DNA from: Cladocopium goreaui
Taxonomy: Eukaryota > Sar > Dinophyceae > Suessiales > Symbiodiniaceae
Reading direction: 5' to 3'
NCBI GenBank assembly: GCA_947184155.2
Contig: CAMXCT020000813.1
Location: forward strand, 1-64,000
Length of the DNA stretch: 64,000 nucleotides
Within the stretch, counting starts at the first letter, position 1, and every line of letters begins with the position of its first letter. Below the pieces are notes generated by a model. It was not told the origin of the DNA and made no database searches. It saw only the letters and a program-made list of their open reading frames with translations. Of this stretch, positions 32,113 to 43,269 are shown piece after piece. Both the position numbers and the translations under genes were made by a program.

Positions 32113-33234
32113 TATAGACTTATCAGTTAAGATCAGCCATGCTGAGTTGAATCAATGGCGTCTGGCCATTGGAGGTCCCAATGGCCAGTGGTAAATCCCG
32201 CGAATCTTTCCCATGAATCCGGAACAAGGACACCTAACCAGATTTTTTTTAACAAGACGTAACAAAACCTACGGCAAAACCTCATTTTCCATAGATAAAC
32301 CCGAAGAAGTAAGACTCCAAGACCAACAATAGCATTTAGACGAGCTCAAATTGAATAAAATTGAAGAAGAAAGAGCAACAACAAGTCTAATTCCATGTGC
32401 TATTTTTTCATGGAAGCATTCCTAGTTTTCAATGTACCCACTGCAATGATATTGCACCGCCAAGTAACCCAAAAATATAACACAGCTAGTCATGGCTAGT
32501 AGAAAAAAATATACACTACAAATAATACATATGTTTATAAACTGTTTATACGTTGCATTATTTGATAAAGTGTTGCGTTTACTAGGTTTACTGAGTAGGT
32601 TTATACATATGGTGGCTATTAGTATGTATTATAGCAACTCCCAAAAAGATGCCTAAAAGTGTTTCGAAGATGCAAGAAGACATGTATGTTTTCCACATCA
32701 TATCTTCCAGGTTTCCAACTGCTCTGTCTTTTTTTTGCGGGTTGCTGTATGATAATGCCAAGATTTCTAGGGACTTTTAAGGCCTATTCAAGCAGCACAG
32801 AAGTGTGATTTTGAAGCTACCACACATGGGGATAAAAACAAACATTAGATAACAATCCATGGAGAATAACCCATGTTAGCTAATTTTGTGCGAATTGTTA
32901 GATAACAATCTGCCAAAATGGATATCTGAACAGTTATTAGCTAACAATTCGCACATTTTTTTCGGTTCCTGGATCGCAAACATGGACTCCGGTGCTTAGA
33001 TCTGCATTTCAGTTAGAAATCCAGGAATCGGATCCCAAAACATATAAGCCCTGCGTGAGGAAAAAAACAGCCAGCTACTAGGCTACCGTCCATATGTATA
33101 TAATATATATATATAGCCCTATATAAGCAATCTTTGAATATATGTATGTATATCTATCTATATACATATATATATATAATTATGTATATATATAATATAT
33201 ATATACATATGCTCTATATATCAGCCATTTTCAG
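32113..33234. other. spacer or intron
   Basis: No coding stretch. GCTAATTTTGTGCGAATTG and its partial inverse at 32878-32955 suggest an old inverted-repeat element; TA repeats lie at 33095-33215. Confidence 0.45.
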
Positions 33235-33330
33235 AGAACCCCTTGCAGATCCCACCGGCTTTTCCTTTAGGCGGCACCTTTTCGAGCGGCGCCTTGATGC
33301 GTGCCAGCTCCGACTCGGCCCTCTATGAAG
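33235..33330 (+). CDS. exon candidate, unrecognised gene
   Basis: After TTTTCAG|, the frame completes Glu and reads NPLQIPPAFPLGGTFSSG then ALMRASSDSALYE and one base, with a GC donor. The acceptor is AG|A rather than AG|G. A second frame (HLFERRLDACQLRLGPL) is also open, so the reading frame is not settled. Confidence 0.4.
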
Positions 33331-33686
33331 GCCATGGAAGCATGGAAATCCACGGCAAAACCATGGGATTTACCGTGGATTTTCCATGGATTTTCCAATG
33401 TTTTACTTATGGCAGCCATGAATGTTGAGGTTTTTTCGAATCCGAAAATGAGTTTTGGGATTATACTTGAACCTTAGCTTCCTTCGTTGTAGCGGAATCG
33501 ATTTTGATCCGGTAGCCATCATAAAATGACCTTTTCACTTGGTGTCCGGGCCCCTCCCCCCAGTCTTTGACAAAGGAGGGAGCCTCATCATACAGTGACC
33601 ATTTGAGGTACCTTTCTTGTACAAACCTCTGGGGGACCTCAAAAAGTTCATGGTTTCCCTACTCAAATAGACCAAAATTGATACTG

Positions 33687-33761
33687 TACCATCTGGTAAA
33701 TAGAAAAAACGATGGAAAGATCCAGCATTTTCAATAGCTAGCTTAAATTACCAGAGGGGTA
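33687..33761. mobile_element. MITE family A, internally deleted
   Basis: TACCATCTGGTAAAT to TTAAATTACCAGAGGGGTA, 75 bp. Confidence 0.75.
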
Positions 33762-33870
33762 GATGAGAATTCCACCATTTGAGAAGAAGAAAATTCATCC
33801 TATGTTGACAGGGGATGACTTGTTTGGACAGTCAAAAAAAACCAGGTTTTGGGATCATGAAATCGTCAGA

Positions 33871-33997
33871 AACCCTCTGGTTATGTCCATAGCTATTGAA
33901 GCCATGGCCCAGTCGAAATAGGTGAGCTTTCCCATGAAAATCATGAAACATTCGGCTGGATTTTCCATGGTTTTTTGTTAACGTTTACCGGAGGGTA
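33871..33997. mobile_element. MITE family A, long variant
   Basis: ACCCTCTGGTTATG to AACGTTTACCGGAGGGTA, 127 bp with a centre containing GGCCCAGTCGAAATAGG. Confidence 0.8.
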
Positions 33998-34364
33998 ATT
34001 TAAAACGTCAACACAGATGGTGAAGCTCTCTTATATCCAACGGGACAATGACATATATTTGTCATGCATTGTCATCGTCAGGGTGATTGCCAGTGGGTAA
34101 ATTTCTCCCGAATCATTAGTGAATGGTTTGATTTATTGCCAGACGTTGTTGAGACTGAATTAATTGATACATGAATTCCCATGATTTTGTTTGACATCAG
34201 CTAGACATCAAAAGGGGAACGTGTTCTTTTTGGATGACATTTCAACACATTTCAGGTTACTACTCAAAATCCGAGGTGAATCATGTGGTGAACCCATTCC
34301 TCTTGCTCATCCAGTAATGTGTTTTGATTCATTGCCTGATGATGATCCCAAATGACTAATGGTT

Positions 34365-34592
34365 GAATATCTGTCTGTCTGTCCGTCCGTCCGTCCGTCT
34401 GTCAATCTACAAATCTATCATTCTATCAATCAATCAATCAATCATTCATTCATATATGTATATATATATATGTATATCTGTATATATATATATATGTATG
34501 TATATATATATGTATATCTGTATATATATATATACATATATATATATGTATATATATATACATATATATATATGTATATGTATATATATATG

Positions 34593-34639
<47 letters not shown>

Positions 34640-34715
34640 GTATATATATATGTATATATATATATCTATGTATCTAATCTATGTATCTATCTATCTATCT
34701 ATAACATATATATAT
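34365..34715. repeat. CTGT/CCGT, ATCA and TATA simple repeats
   Basis: Tetranucleotide CTGT/CCGT, then TCAATCAA, then long (TA)n with GTATATC interruptions. Frames of Tyr-Ile repeats here are artefacts. Confidence 0.95.
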
Positions 34716-35822
34716 ACACACATATATTATGGTATATATTTTTTAGATGCCTTGAACGTACCCAGACTGGTTTATTTTTTTGCTACTGATCCCATGAGAT
34801 TGCTTTGATATTCCGAATGTTGTTGGGTGATTTCCCATGGATCGCCAGGCTATTCCCCCAACAACGACGAGGCGTTACACGAAAGCGTTGCTTTTGTGAG
34901 GATCCTAAAATGGTACTGTACCATTATATTTCTGGCCATATTTTGTGGGGATAGTCTCTTACATAGGCCTAAACAATAGGCCTTATATATGGAATCGGTA
35001 CCTCCAATGAATCGGTTCCCTTTTCTGGCCATTGAGTCAACGAATCCAAATTGCAATTTCTTGGCGATGTGATGTGCACTTCTTCGGTACGTTGGGACTC
35101 GCGGACTCGGAACGATTGCTTGTTGCGTGGATCTCGGCTTTTCTGTAGATTTAGCAATCGGAAACCCTTCTGGAGCTGAGGAAGTTTCCTTTTTGTCTGA
35201 GTTTAGAAGCAATAGAGAGGCCTGCAACTACATGTCATGGAAAGTCTAGGCCAAACTGCCACTAGTTGGCCATGTGGACTCAACACCAAACCCGGTGAAA
35301 AACCATATGGTCTTGGGAGGGTTGGAGACTTAGTTGCTGAAGTGATTCATCCGCTTTTCCAGATGTCCATGTCTTGCAATCCCAGCTAACAGGAGAGAAA
35401 ACATAGCCAGATGTTTGAAACACAAATGGAGGTTTCCGAAAATCGGGGTATCCCCAAATCATCCAAGATGAACCTTTGCAAACAAAAAACAGTATGGTTT
35501 TGGGATCCCTCATTTTAACATATGTCCACTCCCTGTGTCTGTGGTCCCCATTTTATGATTAGATCCAATAATCTGCACCCAACAACAGCACCGATGTGTT
35601 TTTTCCCCATCATGGTTGGAAGTGTCCTATTAAACATTTTCGACCACGGTTCAGCGTTTTGTTGAAGGAACATGCAGGAACATCCTATAGGAAAAGCATG
35701 GTTTAAAGCCTAAACTTTCCCTTCCAGCAATCTAGTGATCCTTGGTTGCACCATTTCTATTGCTTAAACACTGCTCATAAACCATGTCCTGTGCATCAAA
35801 ATCAGTGACTTGGCTCTGCCAG
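34716..35822. other. spacer or intron
   Basis: Minus-strand frames at 34850-35227 and 35280-35513 are long for this DNA but show no motif. I leave them uncalled. Confidence 0.4.
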
Positions 35823-35896
35823 ACTCCCAAGCATGCGGCTGGATGCAAAGAACCAAAAGAAGAGGACGCGCAAGAACGGTGCCGTGCGGGTCACAG
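35823..35896 (+). CDS. exon candidate, basic segment
   Basis: CTGCCAG|ACTCCC, reading LPSMRLDAKNQKKRTRKNG then AVRVT and one base, with a possible GA donor. Lys/Arg-rich and codon-like. The acceptor is AG|A. Could belong to the same gene as 30987. Confidence 0.35.
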
Positions 35897-35931
35897 GAGT
35901 AGAGATGGAACTGATTTTGATGTATTTTTAT

Positions 35932-36052
35932 CTGGTTCGTGGTTTGGAACCATGGAATTTTATATTTTTCCATATCTTGGGAATGGAAAAATCAGCCCAT
36001 CTGACGAAGTCCATCATTTTTCAGAGGGGTGGGTATACCAACCACCAACCAG
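35932..36052. mobile_element. MITE family B, long variant
   Basis: CTGGTTCGTGGTTTGGAACC to CAACCACCAACCAG, 121 bp. Confidence 0.88.
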
Positions 36053-36233
36053 TTGACGTATGGAAATTGGGTGTCTCCTAGGACATGATCCTAGTGTTTT
36101 TTCGCATGAGAAAAAGGATGGGGTAACGGGATGAACATGGTAAGTTTATGTAAGTTTGATGTATGTGGTTGTACAATGTTGTACATCACCTTCAAATGTG
36201 GTTGTACAATTTGTACATTGATCTTTCCTCTAG

Positions 36234-36318
36234 ACCCGATATCTATGGATTCTGGTGAGTCGCAAAGCCTGGACAAGGGGCGAGGGGCAGCTACGACAAC
36301 ACCATGGTCTCTGCCGAA
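36234..36318 (+). CDS. exon candidate, Ser/Gly/Thr-rich
   Basis: CCTCTAG|ACCCGA. One frame reads PISMDSGESQSLDKGRGA then ATTTPWSL. A consensus GTGAGT donor lies only 23 bases in, so the exon may be very short. Weak. Confidence 0.25.
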
Positions 36319-36458
36319 AAAAACAACATTTTTCCAGCTGCAATCACTGGGAGGACCTTAGGATGGGGCAGATGGGATTGTTTTTAATGGTTAATCTATG
36401 GTAATCTATGGTGTATATCTATGGTTAATCTATGGTAATAATTGGAATAACAATATAT

Positions 36459-36586
36459 CTGGTTGGTGGTGACTGGAACATGGCTTTTATGACTTTCCAT
36501 ATCTTGGGAATATTCATCCCAGCGATCCCAAATTGACTTTCAGTCCATCATTTTTCAGAGGGGTAGGGCGAAAAACCACCAAGCAG
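36459..36586. mobile_element. MITE family B, long variant
   Basis: CTGGTTGGTGGTGACTGGAAC to AAAACCACCAAGCAG, 128 bp. Its relative at 43160 shares the inserted TGACT. Confidence 0.85.
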
Positions 36587-36999
36587 ATTTGGTTTTTAAG
36601 CTATGGTTAGTGGGAGATGGACAAAAAACAACCCATTGCACCCCCTAGTTGACCCATCCGGCCCGATTTTTCAGATCCAGCAAGCCTTTTTCAACATAAG
36701 TCGTACAAGAAATGGATGTTAGATATTACGTAACCCCAACAAAATATAGACCAAAACTTCAAAACCATTGAAACTCACATTTTACCACAGAGTTTGCCAA
36801 GTTTCCTAGGATGTTTGCCCTTTTTTAATGGGGCTGGGGGTTGCGCGCTTCGTTGAGCGCAGGAGTCTGGCCACTTTGAGTTTGAAATGAATGGCTGGAG
36901 CGACACCGAGACGAATCCTGACACCCAGCAACGTCGGGGTCGCAGTCGGATGATGCGATGGTCTTGGCCGCCAACAAGTCGATGGAAATTATAGAGGTA

Positions 37000-38270
37000 G
37001 ACGGTGAATTTAGGTGATGGTCCTGTGATGTTCACAGGAAAATTCTATAATTATTCAAATTTCATAGGGAACATATATGAACAAAATATGTTTAAACTGC
37101 AGAGCTTTTGGAGTATAATATAATTCGCCTATTTTCAGTCAAGCACCATGTGGTTGCTGAGTTTCATCAAAGATAGAGCAAAGCCAGTGGCGAAACCTTT
37201 TGTTGGTTAGGCCAAAGGTTTATGTTTGTGGCTTTGAGCATGGAAGACTAGCAATCTCCAAAAAGAATCAACCATGCCAATATATAACAAATATTCCTAA
37301 TAAAAGAATAGTGACGAATGACTTTTCGATTTTTTCGGTGGCTACTATATCCCAATCAGAAATAGCATATTGTGGTGGAGAGCCTAAGATAAAGCAACGG
37401 AAGTTGGTAAGGGAAACCCCAGCCCTGTCTGGAAATGGGGTATACCCCCAATTATGGCTATGTTTCTCATAGGGGAAATGATGATAAACTATGATAATTT
37501 TTGGGGTACCCTATTTTCAGTCAAACACATTTTTGCGTTGATAACTTTGTATACGTGTGGCTCACTGATGTTCAGTGGATACATTGAACCATTGAACGTG
37601 CTTATTCCACAAAAATTCTTCCTTTGTAGGATTTGTAGGGAATATTCGATGCGATGGTAACAACGACATATGAATATTTGGTTGCCGGAATTTAGATATC
37701 TACTCACATCCACATGTAGCCTTCAGATTTGACCTATTTGAAAAGGGTAGGATGGTTAGACCTGGTGGTGGTTAGAGACATGAATATTTCATCAATTTTT
37801 TGTCTTTGTTTGGCGTGTCTGATTTTGTGGGATATTCATGGGGATTTTAATGGACTGTAAGGGTTAATAACTAACCAACTGTAACTCAATGACATGTACT
37901 CATGTGCCTTGTGTTGCTGTCAATGCTTCAACTATATCTAGCACATGTGTTCGAACAAACAACAAAACAACATGTGTTTCGATGATGCCTTGGTGCTTGT
38001 CTATATTCCTTGGTATGCCGTTTGACGTTAGACAAGACTTGGAATCTAGGGGTTAAAACTTTCAATAGAATGTGCGTATTGCATATCATTTGACACACTT
38101 CATACACAGTTGCAAACTCAATAATAATGATAATGATGATGATGATGATAATAATAATCATCATCATCAATGTAGACAATGTCAAAAAACGATTTGTGTT
38201 TTAACCATCTGGATGATCGATGATCGGTTCCCAGGTGAGAAATCTCTGCCGTTGCCTTGCTACTCACACA
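37000..38270. other. spacer or intron
   Basis: No supported coding segment. ATGATGATG/ATAATAATC microsatellite at 38118-38170. Confidence 0.5.
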
Positions 38271-38275
38271 TCAAG

Positions 38276-38332
38276 GTGCCTGGTGGAGCAGTTCCGGGAA
38301 ACCGGGATGCCGCAGCCGCAACGCGAAAAAAC
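38276..38332 (+). CDS. exon candidate
   Basis: ATCAAG|GTGCCT in a GC-rich island. Two frames are plausible, LVEQFRETGMPQPQRE and VPGGAVPGNRDAAAATRK. The frame cannot be fixed without a transcript. Confidence 0.3.
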
Positions 38333-38558
38333 TTCGGGGGAAATAAAGCCATGTAAGGCCATGTAACCGCCCAATTTTTTTCAAAGATCCATTGGTTAAT
38401 GAAGTATCATCATTCCATGAATTTCCTATTGAGATATATAATGATAATTTAATGCTGTATAGAATTTCAAGGGGTAGGACGCACATGTTCAGACGCACTA
38501 AATACGAGGTTCTCATGGATGACCTGACCTTTTCACAATAGGAAGGCAGGACAATGTA

Positions 38559-38656
38559 TCAATGGATTGGTTTTGTTGGGAAAATCTTAACCGGAAACCA
38601 TGGATTTTCCTACGAAATCTGGGGCTTTCCGGTTTCAATTTTCCCTTAAACCAATC
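38559..38656. mobile_element. family G, copy 2
   Basis: TCAATGGATTGGTTTTG to TTAAACCAATCTGG with the shared AACCGGAAACC core. Confidence 0.65.
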
Positions 38657-39319
38657 TGGCTTGCTGGGTGGTGAACTAGTTGGCCTTAGAAATTCTGGTC
38701 TGAACCCAGAAATCCAGAGGTAAAATCTTGGGGGTTCTTAAAATGATCCCCAAAACCATGGGTTTATGGGTTTCATGGGTTTCAATGCTCAAATGGCTTT
38801 AGAAAGGTCTAGTCTTTGTAGATGATTTATGATGATTTGGGATACCCCCAATGGGGAAACCCCCATAGATAGCATATGATAGCATGCTCCCCACTTCACA
38901 TGGGGACAATCCGTGGAGCTTGGGACGGAAAACTTCAGATCGGAGGTTAGAGTTCCTGGAGATGCTGAAGATGATTTTTTTTTATTTTCCCAATGAGAAA
39001 TCCACCACTTGGAGAATCTGTAGGGAATATGGTTCTATTTCTTGGTTCCCTCGGCAAATCCAAGAGTATTTGATCGTAGCTTGAATCATCCTGAAAATTA
39101 TGATCCACTCCTATATTAACATGCGCCACATGCGCCATGGTGAAAACTTGGGTGAATTGATGTAAATTGCCATGTCCTTGGAGAAATTGATATCCCCAAG
39201 TCCCCAAGGTATAACGATTTTCATGGCATAGGATGCACGACCAGAGGCCCCCAAGATTGTTTCTGTCTCTTTTCCTGGCAGGGCCCCGACATTTGGGTAA
39301 AACTTGGATGGTTAGTTTC

Positions 39320-39452
39320 AACTATACATATTATATTATATTATATTATATTATATTATATTATATTATATTATATATTTTTATATTACATATATATTAT
39401 ATTGTACTATATTTTATTTTATTTTATTATACTAGATTATATTATATTATAA
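39320..39452. repeat. (TATAT/TTATA)n pentanucleotide-like tract
   Basis: Repeated TATTA steps, then ATTTT steps. Confidence 0.92.
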
Positions 39453-39525
39453 AATGTACTAATCAGAGAAAACAAACTGAAGGGTACTTTTGTGGTGATC
39501 AGAAATTCAATCGTGATCCTACCAG

Positions 39526-39594
39526 GGGCCCGGTGTTTTCCTGAGGACTTTCCCAGCGGCGAAAGCACACCCTTCTGCACCGCGTTACCACCAG
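39526..39594 (+). CDS. exon candidate, unrecognised gene
   Basis: TACCAG|GGGCCC to CACCAG|GCTGGA, 23 codons in phase 0: GPGVFLRTFPAAKAHPSAP then RYHQ. AG|G acceptor and GC donor fit the local splice style. Phase agrees with the next candidate at 40092. Confidence 0.45.
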
Positions 39595-39705
39595 GCTGGA
39601 TATCTTGGTAATCTGCTGCTTAGGTCCGAAGTGTCTCATTTTTCCAGCAGCAATCACTGGGAGGACCTTAGGATGTTCTGGGTAGATGGGAGTGTTTTTA
39701 AGCTA

Positions 39706-39819
39706 TACCCTCTGGTAATTTGGTACATAGCGATTGAACATGGCCCAGTCGAAATAGGTGATTTACCCAGCTAGAAAATGGGTGGATTTTCCATAGTTAT
39801 GTTAGTTTACCCTAGGGTA
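39706..39819. mobile_element. MITE family A, full copy
   Basis: TACCCTCTGGTAATTTGGTAC to GTTAGTTTACCCTAGGGTA. Confidence 0.85.
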
Positions 39820-40091
39820 GATGTTGTTCGTTCACAAATTGCCAGAAGATGATTTGTTTAAATAGCTGCAAGCCAAATGAAGGACTCTTGTTTGGGATGC
39901 ATTGCCAGATAGCTCCTCGTTTCATGGATTGGAAGCTCTGACATGTTTTGGGGCACCACCGTGTATCACCTTTGTGTTGTGTGAAATTCCTACTTACTTT
40001 GATTGTGCCAAAAAACACCAGGTTTTTTTGTGATATCCACAGCGCTGCAGGGGTGGTATGGAACTCTCATACCTCGGTGTTTCATGCCCAG

Positions 40092-40136
40092 GTTTGCGGG
40101 AGACCCGGAACATATGCAGGGAGGCCCCGGCCCCTT
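40092..40136 (+). CDS. exon candidate, unrecognised gene
   Basis: GCCCAG|GTTTGC to CCCCTT|GTAAGT, phase 0 reading VCGRPGTYAGRPRPL. The donor is a full GTAAGT consensus, rare in this window. Other frames are open too. Confidence 0.4.
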
Positions 40137-40212
40137 GTAAGTTGGTTTACTGTATACATGTTTATAACCTAGGTTTAGATTTACTGGGGTGTATACCAGA
40201 TGTATCTCTAGT

Positions 40213-40322
40213 TACCCTCTCCCACAATTAACATAGACCATGACAAATAGACGCGTAGAGGACTAATTACTTTCCACTAAACACTGGCCATTTGCAGGGT
40301 CTATGTGAATTCAGGGGAGGGT
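40213..40322. mobile_element. MITE subfamily A2
   Basis: TACCCTCTCCCACAATTAAC to GTGAATTCAGGGGAGGGTA with inner GCAGGGTCTATG. Matches the A2 copies at 24993 and 30739. Confidence 0.8.
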
Positions 40323-40401
40323 AGATTGCTCAGTAAATCAACCTAAAACATCCCATGGGGCCGGCCAAAAATACCCAACGTACCCGACGTTTATTTACCA
40401 G

Positions 40402-40446
40402 GTCCAGAGTCAGACATGTGCATCGCTCGTACTCCTAGTCCGCGAG
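40402..40446 (+). CDS. exon candidate, unrecognised gene
   Basis: TTACCAG|GTCCAG to CGCGAG|GCGAAT, phase 0 reading VQSQTCASLVLLVRE. AG|G acceptor and GC donor. Phase links it to 40092 and 42947. Confidence 0.38.
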
Positions 40447-40740
40447 GCGAATGAGGGGGAACCCTGGGTGTATATCCCATAGGATCCATGGTGCTGGTAT
40501 ATATGCTAACATTGGGGGTATATTGATGGGATCCATGTTACTCGTACCATATATAGCAGCATACATGGATCCTATGGGTATGGAGGTGTCCAAAAACAAG
40601 GGTACACCAAAGCAGTGGTTTTTCCCACTGGTAATAAATCATTTTGGATGATTTTGGGGTACCCCCATGACTTAGGAAACCTCTATGTCAATACTTGTTA
40701 ACATGCCCTATTCATGGTGATTAGTGGTTATTAATTTGAT

Positions 40741-40836
40741 ATACCCTCCAATGTCATCAAACGAGGCGCCCAGCAAACTAAACCTCCATTTACTTCGGGG
40801 GATTTTCAGCCAGCCATGTTGATTGCCAGAGGGTAC
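40741..40836. mobile_element. inverted-repeat element family F copy
   Basis: TACCCTCCAATGTCATCAAAC to GCCATGTTGATTGCCAGAGGGTA (tail read as motif). Related left ends at 9361 and 10645 carry the same GTGTCATCAAACATGGC. Confidence 0.7.
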
Positions 40837-40869
40837 CCATGAAAAAGCGTGATTTAACCAACGAACACG

Positions 40870-42030
40870 GTGGAATAGTTAGAGTATGTTAGAGTGTTCA
40901 AGCAAATATAAAGGTGATCATCTGGATACAAGAGTCACGAAAATCACGATGGTTGGTATGCGGGGAATCGCACCCCCAAAGTGGCCCGACTTTTCAGAAT
41001 GAGATTCGGATATGATCAACAATATTCTATCCGGTGGTGAGTGGAGGGAACTGTTATAATCCGGGGTATGGTTGTATAATATGTTGTATCCATAATATGC
41101 CAAACAAACATGGGGCCAAGGAGCTACTAAGAATTTCCCAATTGCATGATATTACATTACAGATAGTAATTTGAGTGATTGTTCTGGCATGAAATGGAGG
41201 AATATCAGCTCAAAGCTGAAAGTTCTTTTTTGCTGCTGGGTATCCAAGGTTAGCGATGAATAGTGAGGAGCTGGCATAGCAGGCAAGAAACAAAAACATG
41301 TTTACACATGGACAAAAACCATTGGTTCTAAGCAACTGACTTGATGCTCCTGAGAAAAAACACCCGGTGCTCACACGGAATTCATTCCTTGTCTTCAAGG
41401 TGGTCCCCATACTTAGCTTATTCAATCTATAGCCGGGGGTATCTAGGATTCATGGTGAGTGAATTGTAGTTCAATGGATTCTTGAACCAACTCACATATC
41501 ACTAGCGGACCCAGCAGATGGCGAATTTAAACGCTGGATGGAATCAGGTCGGATGATGGGGTGATAAACCCCTTCAACGTCTACATATTGTCCACCATGT
41601 ATCTCCTAATCAGTCCTAATCATTGCAGTTGTTTGTTCCAACCCTAAACCCGATCGTTCCGGGTCAGAGTTTGTGTCCCTTTGAAGACGACCGGACGCCA
41701 GGAATGGATTGGCACCCCAGCGACTTTTGCGAGGCCTCACTTTTTGACCTTTCCATGGTTTTTTCCATGGTTTTTTTTTCACACAAATCATCCCTAAATG
41801 GCCGATGTCTTCAGTTTATATAGTGAAATATCACCCAGATGCGAAGCATGGTGCTGGAAGATTTTTTCCTACATGACTGGGCCATAAAAATGGGGTAAAT
41901 GTAGGTAAATATTCCATGGAGCATGGTTCGCATGTGGGTTATAGTTACAATTTACCCAGATCTATTACTGTAGGTTTTTTTGCTATTTCAATGGGACAGT
42001 CGACCAACATGATGTGGATAGAAAAGTTGA
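40870..42030. other. spacer or intron
   Basis: No supported exon. A palindromic family D element lies at 41832-41960. Confidence 0.5.
41832..41960. mobile_element. inverted-repeat element family D, copy 1
   Basis: CCCAGATGCGAAGCATGG at left and CCATGGAGCATGGTTCGCATG at right, with CCTACAT / ATGTAGG inner arms. Other copies at 47340 and 48047. Confidence 0.7.
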
Positions 42031-42040
42031 TACAATGGGG

Positions 42041-42146
42041 TACCCTCTGGTTATGTCAAACATAGCTATTGAAAATGACCATTTATAGCGGATTTTCCCA
42101 TTAAACATGGTGATTTTCCATAGCTATGTTAGTTTACCAGAGGGTA
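42041..42146. mobile_element. MITE family A, full copy
   Basis: TACCCTCTGGTTATGTC to TTAGTTTACCAGAGGGTA. Confidence 0.9.
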
Positions 42147-42602
42147 TATCAAGTAACAATACTGGTTGAATATTACGGAACGTAATCAATGATGTTCTAT
42201 CCATGGTGATTGGAGTGAACTGAAACGGTGTATCCGAAAAAAAAAAACCCTGCGTATCCTATATTTGTGATCTATGAAAAACTGCACATCTACTTATGAG
42301 ATCTTATGAGAACCCCTTCTGCACCCTCACGCCCAAGCCTTGCCAGGCAAATTTTACCCATTTGCAGAGGGAACCTTTGTCATATTTACCATATGATGTA
42401 TCTAAAGAAACACACTGCTTATTGTTGTGTTTCTTTGTTTATTTTTTACAAGTTACCGTCCCCGCAACTAACAGTAACTAACAGTGATTCTACTGAAAAT
42501 AAAAATAAACCTATAGATTCCTGGAAATATATAGTGATAGAGTAATATATCAATTAATTTATCTTCTATAATGTTTCTAGTGATTCTTAAATACAGTCAT
42601 GT

Positions 42603-42696
42603 GGAGGTTTCCTCAAATAGGGGTACCCCCAAATCATCCATTCAAATGAAATAAAACATCCAGCTATTGGGGTACCCCCATTTCAGGAAACCTCCA
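42603..42696. mobile_element. inverted-repeat element family H
   Basis: TGGAGGTTTCCTCAAATAGG to TTCAGGAAACCTCCA with GGGGTACCCCCA on each side of the centre. Half-copies of the same arm occur near 20170, 35425, 40650 and 45590. Confidence 0.75.
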
Positions 42697-42707
42697 TATG
42701 GTCTATA

Positions 42708-42820
42708 TCCTCTGGTAATTTAATATAGCTATTGAAACCATGGCCATAGAAATAGTTGATTTTCCCATTAAAAATTGTGTTTTTTAAAATAGTGACTTGT
42801 TAGTTTACCAGAGGATAACC
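42708..42820. mobile_element. MITE family A copy
   Basis: ATCCTCTGGTAATTTAA to TAGTTTACCAGAGGATA. Confidence 0.82.
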
Positions 42821-42946
42821 GTCATATATCCCATCGAATCCCATGAAAATACCATAAAAATGTCCAATCAAATCCCCATTTATAAAGAGGATAATGGTAA
42901 CCGTTTACCAGTGATATACTACGATAAGATGTGATACGTTTCTGAG

Positions 42947-43016
42947 GCTCCCTTGAAGGACGAAGACTTCAGGCCATTTTTCATGGGCATCGGGGGCACT
43001 TTGTTCGGAATGACGT
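42947..43016 (+). CDS. exon of an unrecognised plus-strand gene
   Basis: TCTGAG|GCTCCC, reading APLKDEDFRPFFMGIGGTLF then GMTW. Distinctly coding-like, with a hydrophobic FFMGIGGTLFGM core that could be membrane-associated. The 3' boundary is unclear (GA donor after TTCG, or a later one). The family is not recognised. Confidence 0.45.
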
Positions 43017-43159
43017 GGGGAAATTGCTGGGATAAATGGAGAGAAACATGTGATGCTCGTGGGATGAAAAAAGATTCAACAAGAATCATTGGCTTAGACC
43101 CATTTCTGGTTAATGATGGTCAATAATGATGGTTAATAATTAATAATGATGGTTTATAT

Positions 43160-43262
43160 CTGGTTGGTGGTGACTGGAACCATGGAATTGTATGACTTTC
43201 CATATATTGGGAATGGAAAATCATCCCAACTGACGATTCGTCATATTTTTCAGAGGGGTAGG
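43160..43262. mobile_element. MITE family B, right end lost
   Basis: CTGGTTGGTGGTGACTGGAACC at left (motif in part); runs to CAGAGGGGTAGGGC and then diverges. Confidence 0.8.
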
Positions 43263-43269
43263 GCTCAAC

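Noticed and set aside
34850-35227. 125-codon minus frame
   Set aside because: No recognisable motif; composition like the surrounding non-coding DNA.
39282-39296. 15-bp micro-exon GPDIW between CAGG and GTAAAA
   Set aside because: Borders look good but the segment is too short to support from sequence alone.
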